Source: Natronococcus occultus SP4 (GTDB taxonomy: Archaea; Halobacteriota; Halobacteria; Halobacteriales; Natrialbaceae). Taken from it: 64,000 nucleotides of DNA. Position numbers and translations under genes: made by a program. Where the stretch lies: positions 1,107,001-1,171,000 of the forward strand of contig NC_019974.1 of the NCBI RefSeq assembly GCF_000328685.1, written 5' to 3'. Below are positions 45,691-54,993 of the stretch, one piece after another; position 1 is the first letter of the stretch; each line of letters starts with the position of its first letter. The notes beneath the pieces are model-generated. The model was not told where the DNA came from. It saw nothing but the letters and a program-made list of their open reading frames with translations, and did no database searches.

Positions 45691-45993
45691 CTTTTCGACC
45701 GTGATCACGAGTATCTAACAGTCGAAGTTAAGAAGAACAATGAGGATACGATCCGACGCGTGATCAAGGAGACACTCGAGTACCTTGCCTTCCTGCGGTG
45801 TAACGACGGGTTCGTCTTCAGGAACGAGGACGATGAAGAGTACTTTGGCGATGGCTGGAACGGCTTACTCGTCGTGCAGGATTTGCCCGAGGAAACGGCT
45901 TCTCTGGAAGAGCAGGCCGAGAGCGAGATCAAGATCTTGCAGGCCGCCGAACTCGAGGAGCAGCTAGCACAGGTCCTCAAACGGAAATTATGA
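45691..45993 (+). pseudogene. Broken gene, copy 2 (flanks vapBC)
   Basis: An open stretch without start codon in the first 69 nt (a TAG precedes it at 45688). It reads LFDRDHEYLTVEVKKNNEDT then GFVFRNEDDEEYFGDGWNGL and ends QAAELEEQLAQVLKRKL. The N-terminus is missing, so the intact gene lies elsewhere or is lost. The last third repeats the fragment at 44640-44768. A GTG at 45760 could start a 77-aa product, but it would lack the conserved first part. Confidence 0.7.
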
Positions 45994-46145
45994 GTCCGAA
46001 CTCAGTGACGCATTGAACAGAGCAGCAACACTCACCACAATCTACTTTGCTCTGTGGATAGTCTCGCTATCCACGGATAACAGTAGTATCCATCAGTCTG
46101 TCTGGCTCTGTTGAAACCTTCTAATAGTGATACAAACAGTCTGCT

Positions 46146-46889
46146 GGCACTGTCTAGTTGAGCACCTCGTCGGCAGGCGTCCGTCCATCAATCGATTGAT
46201 TCGATCTCTGATGGTTGCAGTAATGCACGAATTCCTCAATCCATTCGCGTGCGCTCGCCCGACTGCCCACCCAGGAGTTATGAAAACGGTCGACTCGCAT
46301 TTTGAAGGTATGAAACCACTTTTCGATGAGGTTTCGGTCAGTGTAGTTCACCCGACCGTTCAGCCCTAATCGAGCAAGGGCAGTCCGATAGCCGAATTGA
46401 TCGACGAGAATACAGCCTCGAAGAGATCGTGTTTCTCACGAAGTCCATGCAGAAACGCAGCCGCCGGATCGGTGCCATGCCGACCAAATAACGCGACATC
46501 GAGGATTAACTTTGACTCAGTGTCTATTGCAGCGTACATCCAAGACCACTCGCCGTTAATCTTGACACCGGTCTCGTCAACCGCGACCCGCTTCGGCTTC
46601 GCCTCAGGCGGGTCGCATTCGCTGTCAGCCAGCCGATGTACCCAGTTCCAGACCGCTCCATGAGACCGCTCAACGCCTAATTCAGCGAGAATCGTTGTTG
46701 TCTCTCGAAGCGAACAACCGGTCTGATGGAGGTGGACGGCGAACGTCCTGACAGGCGTCGCCGTCCGCTCGTTCTCCCAAGATTCTTCGAAATCCGTGTC
46801 GTCGCTCTCGCTGAGCAGGTCTGCGAGCATTTGATCCAACGAACTCAACGACCTGCTCACTTCTCAACCTGGCTCAACTAGACAGTGCC
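46146..46889 (-). mobile_element. IS6-family insertion sequence, frameshifted
   Basis: A 744-bp element with perfect 18-bp terminal inverted repeats: ggcactgtctagttgagc (46146-46163) and its complement (46872-46889). Size and ends match haloarchaeal IS6 elements. The 8-bp flanks (agtctgct and cgaagtac) differ, so no target duplication is seen, hinting at later rearrangement or co-integrate resolution. Confidence 0.9.
46154..46860 (-). pseudogene. IS6-family transposase (one-base deletion)
   Basis: The first part (46860-46405) has an N-terminal helix-turn-helix region and the first catalytic Asp in KRVAVDETGVKING. One base is missing near 46411 so that GLREKHDLFEAV jumps frame; the other frame continues FLVDQFGYRTALARLGLNGR and NYTDRNLIEKWFHTFKMRV to LN at 46154. 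The break falls on the second catalytic Asp (VDQFG). The third acidic residue (E in NLIEKW) lies after it. The enzyme is therefore inactive unless decoding slips. Confidence 0.88.
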
Positions 46890-46937
46890 CGAAGTACTAT
46901 GTCCCTAGATAGGAGCGAAAACTGCCACGCTTCTAAC

Positions 46938-47402
46938 TTACTCTTCGTCTTCAGTTTCGAGTTCGAACTGCACGTTTTCGGCAACGTTATTCAGGACGAT
47001 ACTAGTATTCGACTGCTTGATATCCGGATCGGTAACCAGCGCCTTGATCTGATCGTTCATGTCATCGGTATCTTTGAACTTGCCGATAGCGATGATGTCA
47101 TAGTCGCCAGTCACTTCGTAGACGGACATCATCTGGTCATGGTCCTGTAATGTCTCTGTGATTTCACCGAGTGCACTGCCTTCGACTTTAAGCTGCATTA
47201 CCGCGGTGACGTCGTAGCCAAGAGCGTCGTAGTCGACAATCGGCGTATAGCCCTTGATAACGCCCTCGTCCTCGAGGTCGGAGAGATGGTTCGAAACTGT
47301 CGTCACCGAGACGTCAAGGTCTTCAGCGAGACTCCGTAAGCTAGCGCGTCCGTCGCCAAGGAGCTCGTTCATTAGTTCCGTATCCAGGTTTTCGTAGGTC
47401 AT
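46938..47402 (-). CDS. Lrp/AsnC-family regulator, LrpA-like
   Basis: A 154-aa regulator from start [52 protein letters not shown] (helix-turn-helix). The RAM ligand-binding domain follows ([21 protein letters not shown]...[16 protein letters not shown]). Family members sense amino acids and regulate metabolism, as with haloarchaeal LrpA1. The start at 47402 fits the family; a longer frame begins at 47417. It stands alone, about 1.2 kb from the amine oxidase gene. Confidence 0.9.
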   Translation of the reverse strand: MTYENLDTELMNELLGDGRASLRSLAEDLDVSVTTVSNHLSDLEDEGVIKGYTPIVDYDALGYDVTAVMQLKVEGSALGEITETLQDHDQMMSVYEVTGDYDIIAIGKFKDTDDMNDQIKALVTDPDIKQSNTSIVLNNVAENVQFELETEDEE

Positions 47403-47640
47403 TAGATAATACAGCACAAGCTCCGTACTAGAAGTTTACGAATGTCCATACTCCCCTCAACGATTTGATCTAATATCAGTAACAGAGGCCGTACTTCTGA
47501 GGACTGACTTCTACCTCCGGATTCGTCAATCGATTCCGCAACGCCTTCCACTTTGATATCCAATACACCGTCTTTGAGTAATCATTACAGAATTTCGAAG
47601 AGGGTAGAACCAAAATTCGGCTACAGCGGGGAGATTCCGC

Positions 47641-47991
47641 TTAAGATTGATTTTGAACCTTGTCTATTTTGCACTGCATACATAAATCGTCAGCAAAGCA
47701 CGAGACACTGTCATAGGGACAATCATATTCCTCGACATCAACTGATTGCCTGCGTTTTTCCTGCCGCCAAGCAGTTACCCAGTCGTCGATATCCATATCG
47801 GCAGATGTGAATACGACGTTGTCTCGGTCTACGATCTTTGCTGCTGTAACGGAGTATTGGTTTTCTTTGACGACTTCGATTGCGTCTTCGTATGAGGAGC
47901 AGTTGATTTCCTCCACGCCAGATTGGTCATCTAAAAGGCGAACAGTAATTGAGCCATCGTATTCTTCTGTCGGATCTAGCCCTGTGGTCAT
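47641..47991 (-). CDS. Hypothetical protein with Cys-rich tail
   Basis: A 116-aa acidic protein from start MTTGLDPTEEYDGSITVRLL. A beta-alpha pattern (INCSSYEDAIEVVKENQYSVTAAKIVDRDNVVFTS) ends with YDCPYDSVSCFADDLCMQCK, a likely metal site of four cysteines. The start at 47991 is favoured by ggttttag about 30 nt upstream (box A), over 48036. No family known. Confidence 0.6.
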   Translation of the reverse strand: MTTGLDPTEEYDGSITVRLLDDQSGVEEINCSSYEDAIEVVKENQYSVTAAKIVDRDNVVFTSADMDIDDWVTAWRQEKRRQSVDVEEYDCPYDSVSCFADDLCMQCKIDKVQNQS

Positions 47992-48312
47992 AGTCGATAA
48001 GCTTGGAATAGCGTCTAAAACCTTGGGATAGGGCATTTTCCTGCTAAGTCACCGCCCCATATATTCGAGTCTAGATCTTGACGCACCTAGTCCGATCTGA
48101 GGACGCCCCTAAGTGCTGTCGGCGACACCAGCACTTCCCGCGTACGGGTGACTCACTCCGGTCGACTCGAATGTTACTGGCGACTATCGGCTACTCGAGC
48201 AATCGAACAGCCCACTCGGAGTGTGTCCAGACTCACCAGCGATTGCGCGGCTAGAACCATGCAACTCGACTCACCTCCGGGTCGACGTCCTCGAACGCAT
48301 AGCTCAACTTAC

Positions 48313-48383
48313 AACCACCAGAGACCGAATCAATCACCGGATGAACGAACGGCAGCCGACAAAGTGCTCAATTAGACGGTGCT
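48313..48383 (+). mobile_element. IS6-family 3' remnant
   Basis: Reads YNHQRPNQSPDERTAADKVLN and stop at 48375, matching the end of the IS6 transposase (HYCNHQRSNQSIDGRTPADEVLN). It is followed by caattagacggtgc, a decayed copy of its inverted repeat. The upstream part (48120-48310) appears to be degraded IS6 in shifted frames. It is in the opposite orientation to the 46-kb copy. Confidence 0.7.
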
Positions 48384-48540
48384 ATGTGCCTATATTTAAA
48401 TACGTCATCATATTCATTATATTCGTGGATGAAGCCTGCATAACTTACTGATGTGTGTTAAGCTCGAGAGTTCTTTCTCTATTAGTTATATATACTCGGA
48501 TAACCTGAACACATGAAGTGTATACAAACCAACCGAAACA

Positions 48541-48554
48541 GTGTTATATCATAA
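48541..48554 (+). promoter_or_regulatory. Box A of the first amine oxidase gene
   Basis: GTTATATCATAACG lies 19-32 nt before the ATG at 48573, the leaderless spacing. The string is itself a near palindrome (GTTAT/ATAAC), so a regulator could also bind it. Confidence 0.55.
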
Positions 48555-48572
48555 CGTGTACGTTGGTATCGT

Positions 48573-50552
48573 ATGGCACAAGTAGAAGCTCCGGCGGTCG
48601 ACCATCCGCTCGACCCACTAACAGCCGAGGAAATTGAAGCCGCTGCCGACATCTTCGAGGCAGAAACGGATCTCGATGGCGAGATCAAATACCACAACAT
48701 CACGCTCGCAGAGCCACCGAAACCCAAGGTAAAGGAGTTCGAACCAGGGGACACGTTCGATCGAAAGGCGGCGATCGTCGCGAGGGAAGACGGCGAGACG
48801 TACGAAGCGACGGTTTCACTCGCTGAGAACACCGTTCTCGAGTACGAGCACCTGCCGGACGTCGAGCCCGCGGTGATGCCGGAAGAGATCGAGGAAGCTC
48901 GCGAGATCGTCAAAAACGATCCCGAATGGCGAGAGGCGGCGGCAAAACGCGGCGTCGAGAATTTCGATCTCGTTATGGTTGACCCCTGGTCGGCCAGCGG
49001 GTTCGAGCCGGAAGAGCACAAGGGGAAACGTCTCTGTCGGGCGCTCTCGTGGATCAAGACGAGCGAGAACGACAACGGTCGCGCGCGGCCGATCGAGGGA
49101 CTGTTCGCGTTCGTTGACCTCGACGAGATGAAGGTCGTAGAGATCGAGGACAACGGCGTTCCGGACGAGGACAGTCCGCTGCCACCCGAGGACGCGGACT
49201 ACCGGGCCGATAGAGTCGAGACGAGAGACGACTACGAACACTTAGACGTCGTCCAGCCCGACGGCCCCAGTTGGGAGGTCGACGGGAACAAGGTCGAGTG
49301 GCTCGACTGGGAGTTGCGCGTCGGCTGGACCGCTCGGGAGGGACTCGTCTTCCACGACGTCAAGTTCAACGACGGCGACGAATCGCGACAGGTCCTTCAT
49401 CGTGCATCTGCCTGTGAGATGGCTGTTCCCTACGGCGATCCGGACCCAAACCACTCCTGGAAGAACGCCTTCGATATCGGCGAGTATCACGCCGGTCGAA
49501 TGGCCAATCAGCTCACTGAAGGCTGTGACTGTCTCGGCGTCATGAAGTACTTCGACGTCGAGATGAATACTATCGAGGGTGAGGCCGAGACCCTCGAGAG
49601 TGCAATTTGTATGCACGAGGAAGACGACGGCATCCTCTGGAAACACACCGAGGAGCGCAAACCCCACACTGAGGTCCGACGACGCCGCCGACTCGTCATC
49701 TCCTTTATCGCGACGGTCTACAACTACGATTACGCCTTCTACTGGTACTTCTATCCCGATGGTGGCATCGAGGCCGAAGTCCGCCTGACTGGCATCGACT
49801 CGAACGGCGTTGTCCCAGCCGACGAGACTGCCGAAGACACCTACGGCCAGTATGCGATCGTCGCGCCCCAGGTGAAGGCTCCGATTCACCAGCACTTCTT
49901 CAACTTCCGACTTGACTTCGACATCGACGACAGTTCGATGCGGGCCTACGAGGTACACAACGAACCGACAGGTAGCGAACGGGATCGGAAGAACGGCTTC
50001 CGGGCAAAGGAGACACTGCTGGAGCGGGAGAACGAGGCCCGACAGGATATCGATCCAAACCGAGGACGCTACTGGCGGATCGCCAGCAGCGAGACCGAAA
50101 ACTCCTACGGGCGGAGCTGTGGCTACAAGCTCGAGCCCCACACCAACGTCTCGGCGCCGATGAAGCCGACTTCGAGCTACATGCGCCGTTCGGGGTTCAT
50201 TCAGAACCATTTCTGGGTGACGCCGTACAACGACAGCGAGCGGTTCGCCGCAGGCGACTATCCGAACCTCAACGACGACACAACCGGACTGACCGAGTGG
50301 ACCGAAGAGGATCGGTCGCTCGTCGACGAGGACCTCGTTGTCTGGTACACCCAAGGGGTCAATCACGTGCCTCGGGCGGAAGATTGGCCCGTTCTACCGG
50401 TCGAGATCGCGAGCTTCCACCTCAAGCCAGAGGGGTTCCTCGACAGCAACCCCTCGATCTCCCTGCCGGCCGAGCCGTGTCACACCGAGCACGACATCAC
50501 TAGTCCCGACAACGGTTCGTCCGGCGACGACTGCTCGTCTGCCGACGACTGA
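48573..50552 (+). CDS. Copper amine oxidase (primary-amine oxidase)
   Basis: A 659-aa quinone enzyme that oxidises primary amines to aldehydes with release of ammonia and hydrogen peroxide. Y385 in VYNYDYAF is the residue that becomes topaquinone (N-Y-D). The catalytic base is D301 in AFDIGEYHAG. The copper ligands are H439 and H441 in IHQHFFNF, with the third at H598 in GVNHVPRAEDWP. No signal peptide is seen, so it probably works in the cytoplasm. It is paralogous to the gene at 61086-63131 (aligned phrases NYDY, VPYGDPDPNH, TEGCDCLG). It converges with the TFB gene. Confidence 0.95.
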   Translation: MAQVEAPAVDHPLDPLTAEEIEAAADIFEAETDLDGEIKYHNITLAEPPKPKVKEFEPGDTFDRKAAIVAREDGETYEATVSLAENTVLEYEHLPDVEPAVMPEEIEEAREIVKNDPEWREAAAKRGVENFDLVMVDPWSASGFEPEEHKGKRLCRALSWIKTSENDNGRARPIEGLFAFVDLDEMKVVEIEDNGVPDEDSPLPPEDADYRADRVETRDDYEHLDVVQPDGPSWEVDGNKVEWLDWELRVGWTAREGLVFHDVKFNDGDESRQVLHRASACEMAVPYGDPDPNHSWKNAFDIGEYHAGRMANQLTEGCDCLGVMKYFDVEMNTIEGEAETLESAICMHEEDDGILWKHTEERKPHTEVRRRRRLVISFIATVYNYDYAFYWYFYPDGGIEAEVRLTGIDSNGVVPADETAEDTYGQYAIVAPQVKAPIHQHFFNFRLDFDIDDSSMRAYEVHNEPTGSERDRKNGFRAKETLLERENEARQDIDPNRGRYWRIASSETENSYGRSCGYKLEPHTNVSAPMKPTSSYMRRSGFIQNHFWVTPYNDSERFAAGDYPNLNDDTTGLTEWTEEDRSLVDEDLVVWYTQGVNHVPRAEDWPVLPVEIASFHLKPEGFLDSNPSISLPAEPCHTEHDITSPDNGSSGDDCSSADD

Positions 50553-50607
50553 GTGACCGATTTTCGGCTCATATACTATTCCTCAAACGTGGTGACTAGA
50601 CGGGATC

Positions 50608-51564
50608 TCAATAGACGTCTAGCATCTCGATTTGTTCCTGATACCGGTTGCGAATGGTGACTTCGGTGACTTGAGCTACATCTGCGACGTCTTTCTGTGT
50701 CCGCTTCTCGTTGCAGAGCAACGTAGCAGCATAGATAGCGGCAGCAGCAAACCCTGACGGACCTCTTCCGGAGAGTAATGGATCGGCCGTTTCGTCGATG
50801 ATTTCCTTGGCTTTCGTTTCGACCTCCTGAGAGAGGTCAAGCTTCGAAGTAAAGCGGGGCACGTACTGCTTCGGATCGATAGGAAGCAATTCGAGACCAA
50901 GTTCGTTCGAGATATATCGATAGGTACGGCTGATCTCGATTCGCTCGATCCGTGACACCTCCGTGACCTCCTCCAATGAACGTGGAATGCCCTCTTGCCG
51001 ACAGCCGGCATACAGCGCGGCTGTGGCCACACCTTCGATTGATCGTCCTCGAATCAGATCTTCCTGCAGTGCTCGTCGGTAAATCACACTTGTGACCTCA
51101 CGAACTGCCTTTGGAACACCAAGCGCACTCGCCATACGTTCGATCTCGCTGAGTGCGAACTGCAGATTTCGCTCACCGGCATCTTTCGTCCGGATGCGGG
51201 TTTGCCACTTCCGGAGTCGGTTCATCTGCGAACGCTTCTTCGAGGAAATCGAGCGTCCGTACGCATCCTTGTTCTTCCAGTCGATCTGGGTAGTGAGTCC
51301 CTTGTCGTGTATCGTCTGGGTTGTTGGAGCACCGACACGCGACTTATTCTGTCGTTCCTGGTGGTTGAAAGCACGCCATTCTGGACCTGAATCGATCATG
51401 CCTTCTTCGATGACGAGTCCACAGTTCTCACAGATCCGCTCACCCGGACTAGGATGTTGGACTACGTCACTTGATCCACATTCGGAGCATGTGGAGAGAG
51501 TTGTTTCGGCCTCGGATTGCTCCGTTTCTTGCTCCTCGTCACGGAGTCGAACAGACCAGACCAT
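50608..51564 (-). CDS. tfb: Transcription initiation factor TFB
   Basis: A 318-aa TFIIB homologue. The zinc ribbon is CSECGSSD...CENCGLVIEEG near the N-terminus, followed by the B-reader/linker (GPEWRAFNHQERQNKSRVGAPTTQTIHDKGLTTQ). Two cyclin-like repeats follow (about 120-205 and 215-310), ending TEVTIRNRYQEQIEMLDVY. Haloarchaea use several TFBs with TBPs to select promoters. The start at 51564 (MVWSVRLRDEE) is chosen over a 65-residue upstream extension that does not look like TFB; a box A-like aactttatg lies about 30 nt upstream. Confidence 0.95.
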   Translation of the reverse strand: MVWSVRLRDEEQETEQSEAETTLSTCSECGSSDVVQHPSPGERICENCGLVIEEGMIDSGPEWRAFNHQERQNKSRVGAPTTQTIHDKGLTTQIDWKNKDAYGRSISSKKRSQMNRLRKWQTRIRTKDAGERNLQFALSEIERMASALGVPKAVREVTSVIYRRALQEDLIRGRSIEGVATAALYAGCRQEGIPRSLEEVTEVSRIERIEISRTYRYISNELGLELLPIDPKQYVPRFTSKLDLSQEVETKAKEIIDETADPLLSGRGPSGFAAAAIYAATLLCNEKRTQKDVADVAQVTEVTIRNRYQEQIEMLDVY

Positions 51565-51624
51565 TGCTATTTGATAGTAGCGCCACAGAAGCATAAAGTT
51601 TGAATACGGGACGAACTGGACAAA

Positions 51625-51835
51625 CTGTGTCGGTTGTGCCAGAAGGCCGTAGTGAACCGCCTCGGAGGCAAGTGGTTCGAGACGGCTCCAGCGCTCGTTA
51701 GCAAGCGAGACCGAAGGTCTTGCGGACCCAGGGAGTGGGTAGACCGGTGCCAACGACACCGTTCGTCACCACGAGACGCCAACACCGTCTCGTACGATTT
51801 CGCTCCGCTCAGTCACGAAAACAGGAAGTTTCGAA
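51625..51835. other. GC-rich block between TFB and the CoA ligase
   Basis: About 210 nt of GC-rich DNA with a hairpin (GAACCGCCTC-GG-AGGCAAGTGGTTC at about 51654-51678), open in several frames but with no family match. It may be relic mobile DNA. The rest of 51565-51954 shows no gene. Confidence 0.35.
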
Positions 51836-51954
51836 CTATCTCGAGGCACTCAGCCTACTCTGCCTGTAGAAAGACACCAGTTGTCAGCAGTGGTGGAATT
51901 GCTCGGGAGCGGGTCTATATCACCCTTGCGACGGGGGAACGTTGTTCGGCGCAG

Positions 51955-53922
51955 TCAGTGCTCATTCCATACTGTGTTGAGTTCACCGACAATTGCTGGA
52001 TTTCTGAGAGAATCGCTGTCCGAATGTGGCCTCGCGTTGACAACATGTTCGAGGACGCGGTACATCGTTTTCCCAGAATAGGTTTCGGGTAGTTCGGGCG
52101 TGAATACGATGGCTGTCGGCCGGGCAAACTCGCCGATCCGTTCAGCAACCGTCTCTGTAATCGTTTTCCGAACGGAGTTCCGATCCTGCGGTCCCTGTGT
52201 GAGCGTTGCGAAGACACAGAGAGCGGTGTCTCCACCGGATCTCTCGGCAACTGCAGCGGCTTCGGTAACGCCATCGACGGTCGTAATCGCAGCTTCGAGT
52301 TCGGCGGTTCCGAGCCGACGGTTTCCGATCGTGATCACATCGTCGTCACGGCCGATGATCCATACATCGCCGTCATCGTCAATGACGGCTTGGTCACCAG
52401 TGAAATACCGCCAGCTATCGGCTCGGGGATCCGAGAAGGTTTGCCAGTATTCCGCAAGAACCCAGTACCAATCGCTCTCGAGAGGAGTGAGCATCGACGG
52501 CCAAGGACGGACGATCGTCAAATAGCCGGGTTCACCCGGTGGAAGCTCCTGTCCGTTCGCGTCTACGATCTCGATTTCAACTCCTGGTAGTGGTTTGCCA
52601 ACCGATCCTGGCTTCATCTCGTCAATTCCTGGGATGGGTGAGAGGAGAACGCATCCGGTTTCAGTCTGCCACCACGTGTTGACGATCGGACATTGCCTTT
52701 CGCCGACGTGAGTATAGAACCACTCCCAGGTATCTGGCCCAATTGGCTCACCGACGGTCCCCAATAGCCGTAGCGATGAGAGATCATGGGCTGCGGGAAA
52801 CGATTCGCCCCACTTCATGAAGGTTCGAACGATTCCTGGGGTCGTGTAGAAGACCTCGACGCTGTTTTGCTCGATCACCTCCCATGGACGGTGTCGATCC
52901 GGATAGTGAAGACTGCCCTCTACGAGGACGACGGTCGAACCCGAGAGAAGGGGTCCATAGACGACGTAGGAGTGCCCAGTAATCCATCCAATATCAGCCG
53001 TACACCAGAGTGAAGTTGCTGACGAGAGATCAAAGACGGTCTGGGCCGTCCAGGCGACACCCGCAAGATAGCCTCCGGTTGCATGAGTCATTCGTCGTGG
53101 ATCGCCAGTTGTCCCCGAGGTATGGATATGGAAGAGTGGATCGGTTGCCTCCCGCGAGACTGGTGGTACGTCCGTGCCACTGTACGTTTCGACGAGAGAC
53201 TCATAGTCATACTGGTCGTTAGTAAGAGTCGTATCGTGACTCTTCCCTAGCCGATTCACAACAAGCGTCGGAATAGATTTCTCGAGCGAGGCGAGTGCTG
53301 CATCGGCCTTCCGTTTCTGGTTGATCACGGCTTCGTCACGGAAACTACCATCGCAGGTGACAAGCGCTTGTGAGTCGATATGCCGCATGCGCTCGACGAG
53401 TGCGTCGGGAGCGAAACCAGCGAAAACAACGTTGTGAAGCGCCCCGATACGAGCACAGGCGAGCATTGTAATTGGCAACTCTGGAAGTTTTGGCAAATAG
53501 AGCGTGACGACGTCACCTTCTTCGACGCCGAGATCTCGAAGAGCGGCCGCAACAGCTGACACCTCGCGATAGAGATCGTAGTAAGTGTATGTTCGCTGCT
53601 CTCCTCGTTTGCCCTCCCACCGTAGTGCGACCTGATTTTTCTGAGTGGAGATATGGCGGTCGATACAGTTTGTGCATGCATTCAACGTACCATCGACGAA
53701 CCATCGGTAGAAGGGCGCGTCCTCGTCGTCGATGAGCGTACTGTACGGGTCGTCCCATGCGAGTAGCGACGCGGCATCCTCCCACTGTCTCGGCCACTCT
53801 TCGTTCGGGTGACCACTAGCAACGAGATCTGTTACGTTCGCATCACGAAGAAACGCTTCTGGGGGCCAGTAGCGATCCGCTGGGATATCGAGGAGCGATG
53901 GCACAGCTCTCGTTTCGTCCAT
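51955..53922 (-). CDS. Acetyl-CoA synthetase-like AMP-forming ligase
   Basis: A 655-aa ligase joining a short carboxylic acid to CoA through acyl-AMP. Signatures are FHIHTSGTTGDPRRMTH (P-loop-like motif with Asp/Arg where Lys is usual), NTWWQTETG, YFTGDQAVID and the C-terminal LPETYSGKTMYRVL, where the Lys is the conserved adenylation-lysine. N-terminal Acs-type extension present (FYRWFVDGTLNACTNCIDRH). It may use acetate or another short acid. The ATG at 53922 is used instead of the TTG at 53931. Oxidation of amines by the nearby amine oxidases could yield such acids after aldehyde oxidation; this link is only inferred. Confidence 0.88.
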   Translation of the reverse strand: MDETRAVPSLLDIPADRYWPPEAFLRDANVTDLVASGHPNEEWPRQWEDAASLLAWDDPYSTLIDDEDAPFYRWFVDGTLNACTNCIDRHISTQKNQVALRWEGKRGEQRTYTYYDLYREVSAVAAALRDLGVEEGDVVTLYLPKLPELPITMLACARIGALHNVVFAGFAPDALVERMRHIDSQALVTCDGSFRDEAVINQKRKADAALASLEKSIPTLVVNRLGKSHDTTLTNDQYDYESLVETYSGTDVPPVSREATDPLFHIHTSGTTGDPRRMTHATGGYLAGVAWTAQTVFDLSSATSLWCTADIGWITGHSYVVYGPLLSGSTVVLVEGSLHYPDRHRPWEVIEQNSVEVFYTTPGIVRTFMKWGESFPAAHDLSSLRLLGTVGEPIGPDTWEWFYTHVGERQCPIVNTWWQTETGCVLLSPIPGIDEMKPGSVGKPLPGVEIEIVDANGQELPPGEPGYLTIVRPWPSMLTPLESDWYWVLAEYWQTFSDPRADSWRYFTGDQAVIDDDGDVWIIGRDDDVITIGNRRLGTAELEAAITTVDGVTEAAAVAERSGGDTALCVFATLTQGPQDRNSVRKTITETVAERIGEFARPTAIVFTPELPETYSGKTMYRVLEHVVNARPHSDSDSLRNPAIVGELNTVWNEH

Positions 53923-53931
53923 AGATACCAA

Positions 53932-54312
53932 CTTCGATACCGAGACACCTGTATATTCTGCTCATTGTCACCATATGTCCTTATAGTTGAAATCCGCTAA
54001 CGAGCAGTGAGAACGATGAGGCCCTTCAGGAATAGAGAGTTGCTAGAGCGACCGACGAGTGAGCAATTAGTGAAAGTTCTCAATTCTCGCTCACGGCTGT
54101 TGGCAAACCTACTAATCCGATCACCGTCCCGTCAACCGCAAGCTCGAGCCCGCCCAGTTTGATTCGACAGCCAAACCGCCGCCCAAGACCGATACCGGTG
54201 GAGTGAACATAATGTCTTTCTGAGTAGTATGAACGTCACGGGAAATCTAAAAAGAAGCGAATCCACGTTTGCTATTCAACGGACTTAAGCAGAGTGCCCA
54301 CCAAGTTCGAAT
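53932..54312. other. Intergenic, promoter region of the HTH gene
   Basis: No supported gene. A minus-strand frame near 54120-54200 (GIGLGRRFGCRIKLGGLELA) is short and lacks a start; it could be a gene fragment. acttaagc about 25 nt before 54313 is a candidate box A for the next gene. Confidence 0.3.
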
Positions 54313-54849
54313 ATGCCGTCGATTGAGCTCACAGCAAACCAGAAGATGGTTCTACGTACGCTGACGAATCTCTACAAGCAATCTGATGGCACAGTCAAAG
54401 GTGATGATATCGCCGATCAGGCCGATCGTAACCCGGGGACAATACGTAACCAGATGCAGAGTCTAAAATCGCTCCAACTGGTTGAAGGGATCCCCGGGCC
54501 GAAGGGCGGTTACAAGCCGACAGCGGCAGCCTATGAAGCTCTCGGAATCCAGCAGATGGACGAACCAGCTACGGTCTCACTCAAACACGAAGGTGAGTCT
54601 GAAGAGACTATTATCGAAGGGATTACCCTTTCAAGCGTTCATCATCCTGAGCTTTGCCGAGCAGAGATCCATATTCAGAAAACGATCGACGGCTTCCAGG
54701 AAGGCGAGCCAGTCAGCGTTGGCCCGACCCCGCTCGCAGAGCTCACGATCAAGGGAGTCGTCGACGGGAAGGACGACACGAACAACGTTCTTATACTCCA
54801 GATTGACGAGATGGTTACAGAAGCGACAGGCGAAACCCCACGACTGTAA
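54313..54849 (+). CDS. Winged-helix regulator with C-terminal sensor-like domain
   Basis: A 178-aa protein. Residues 1-75 are a winged helix (QKMVLRTLTNLYKQSDGTVKGDDIADQADRNPGTIRNQMQSLKSLQLVEGIPGPKGGY). The C-terminal half is beta-rich (ATVSLKHEGESEETIIEGITLSSVHHPELCRAEIHI...EPVSVGPTPLAELTIKGVVDGKDDTNNVLILQID) and may bind a ligand. Rrf2/TrmB-like regulators of this shape are common in haloarchaea. It stands alone. Confidence 0.7.
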   Translation: MPSIELTANQKMVLRTLTNLYKQSDGTVKGDDIADQADRNPGTIRNQMQSLKSLQLVEGIPGPKGGYKPTAAAYEALGIQQMDEPATVSLKHEGESEETIIEGITLSSVHHPELCRAEIHIQKTIDGFQEGEPVSVGPTPLAELTIKGVVDGKDDTNNVLILQIDEMVTEATGETPRL

Positions 54850-54993
54850 CCATGGCTGAAGCCGTCACTGCCGAATTCGTTCACTCAGCTCCGTTTTCTC
54901 AGACGTCCACTTCGCCTACTATGTGAACCCCATTCCTTCAGAATTACGCTGGTAACACAGCTATCTCGTCTCAAACGTATACTGGTCCTCCTG

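Noticed and set aside
46154-46860. Programmed frameshift in the IS6 transposase
   Set aside because: IS6 elements normally make the transposase from one frame; a one-base loss at a catalytic residue fits decay better.
49242-50366. 374-aa open frame opposite the amine oxidase
   Set aside because: Antisense shadow of a certain gene.
51634-52092. 152-aa frame opposite the end of the CoA ligase
   Set aside because: No domain; it overlaps the ligase end and a GC-rich intergenic block.
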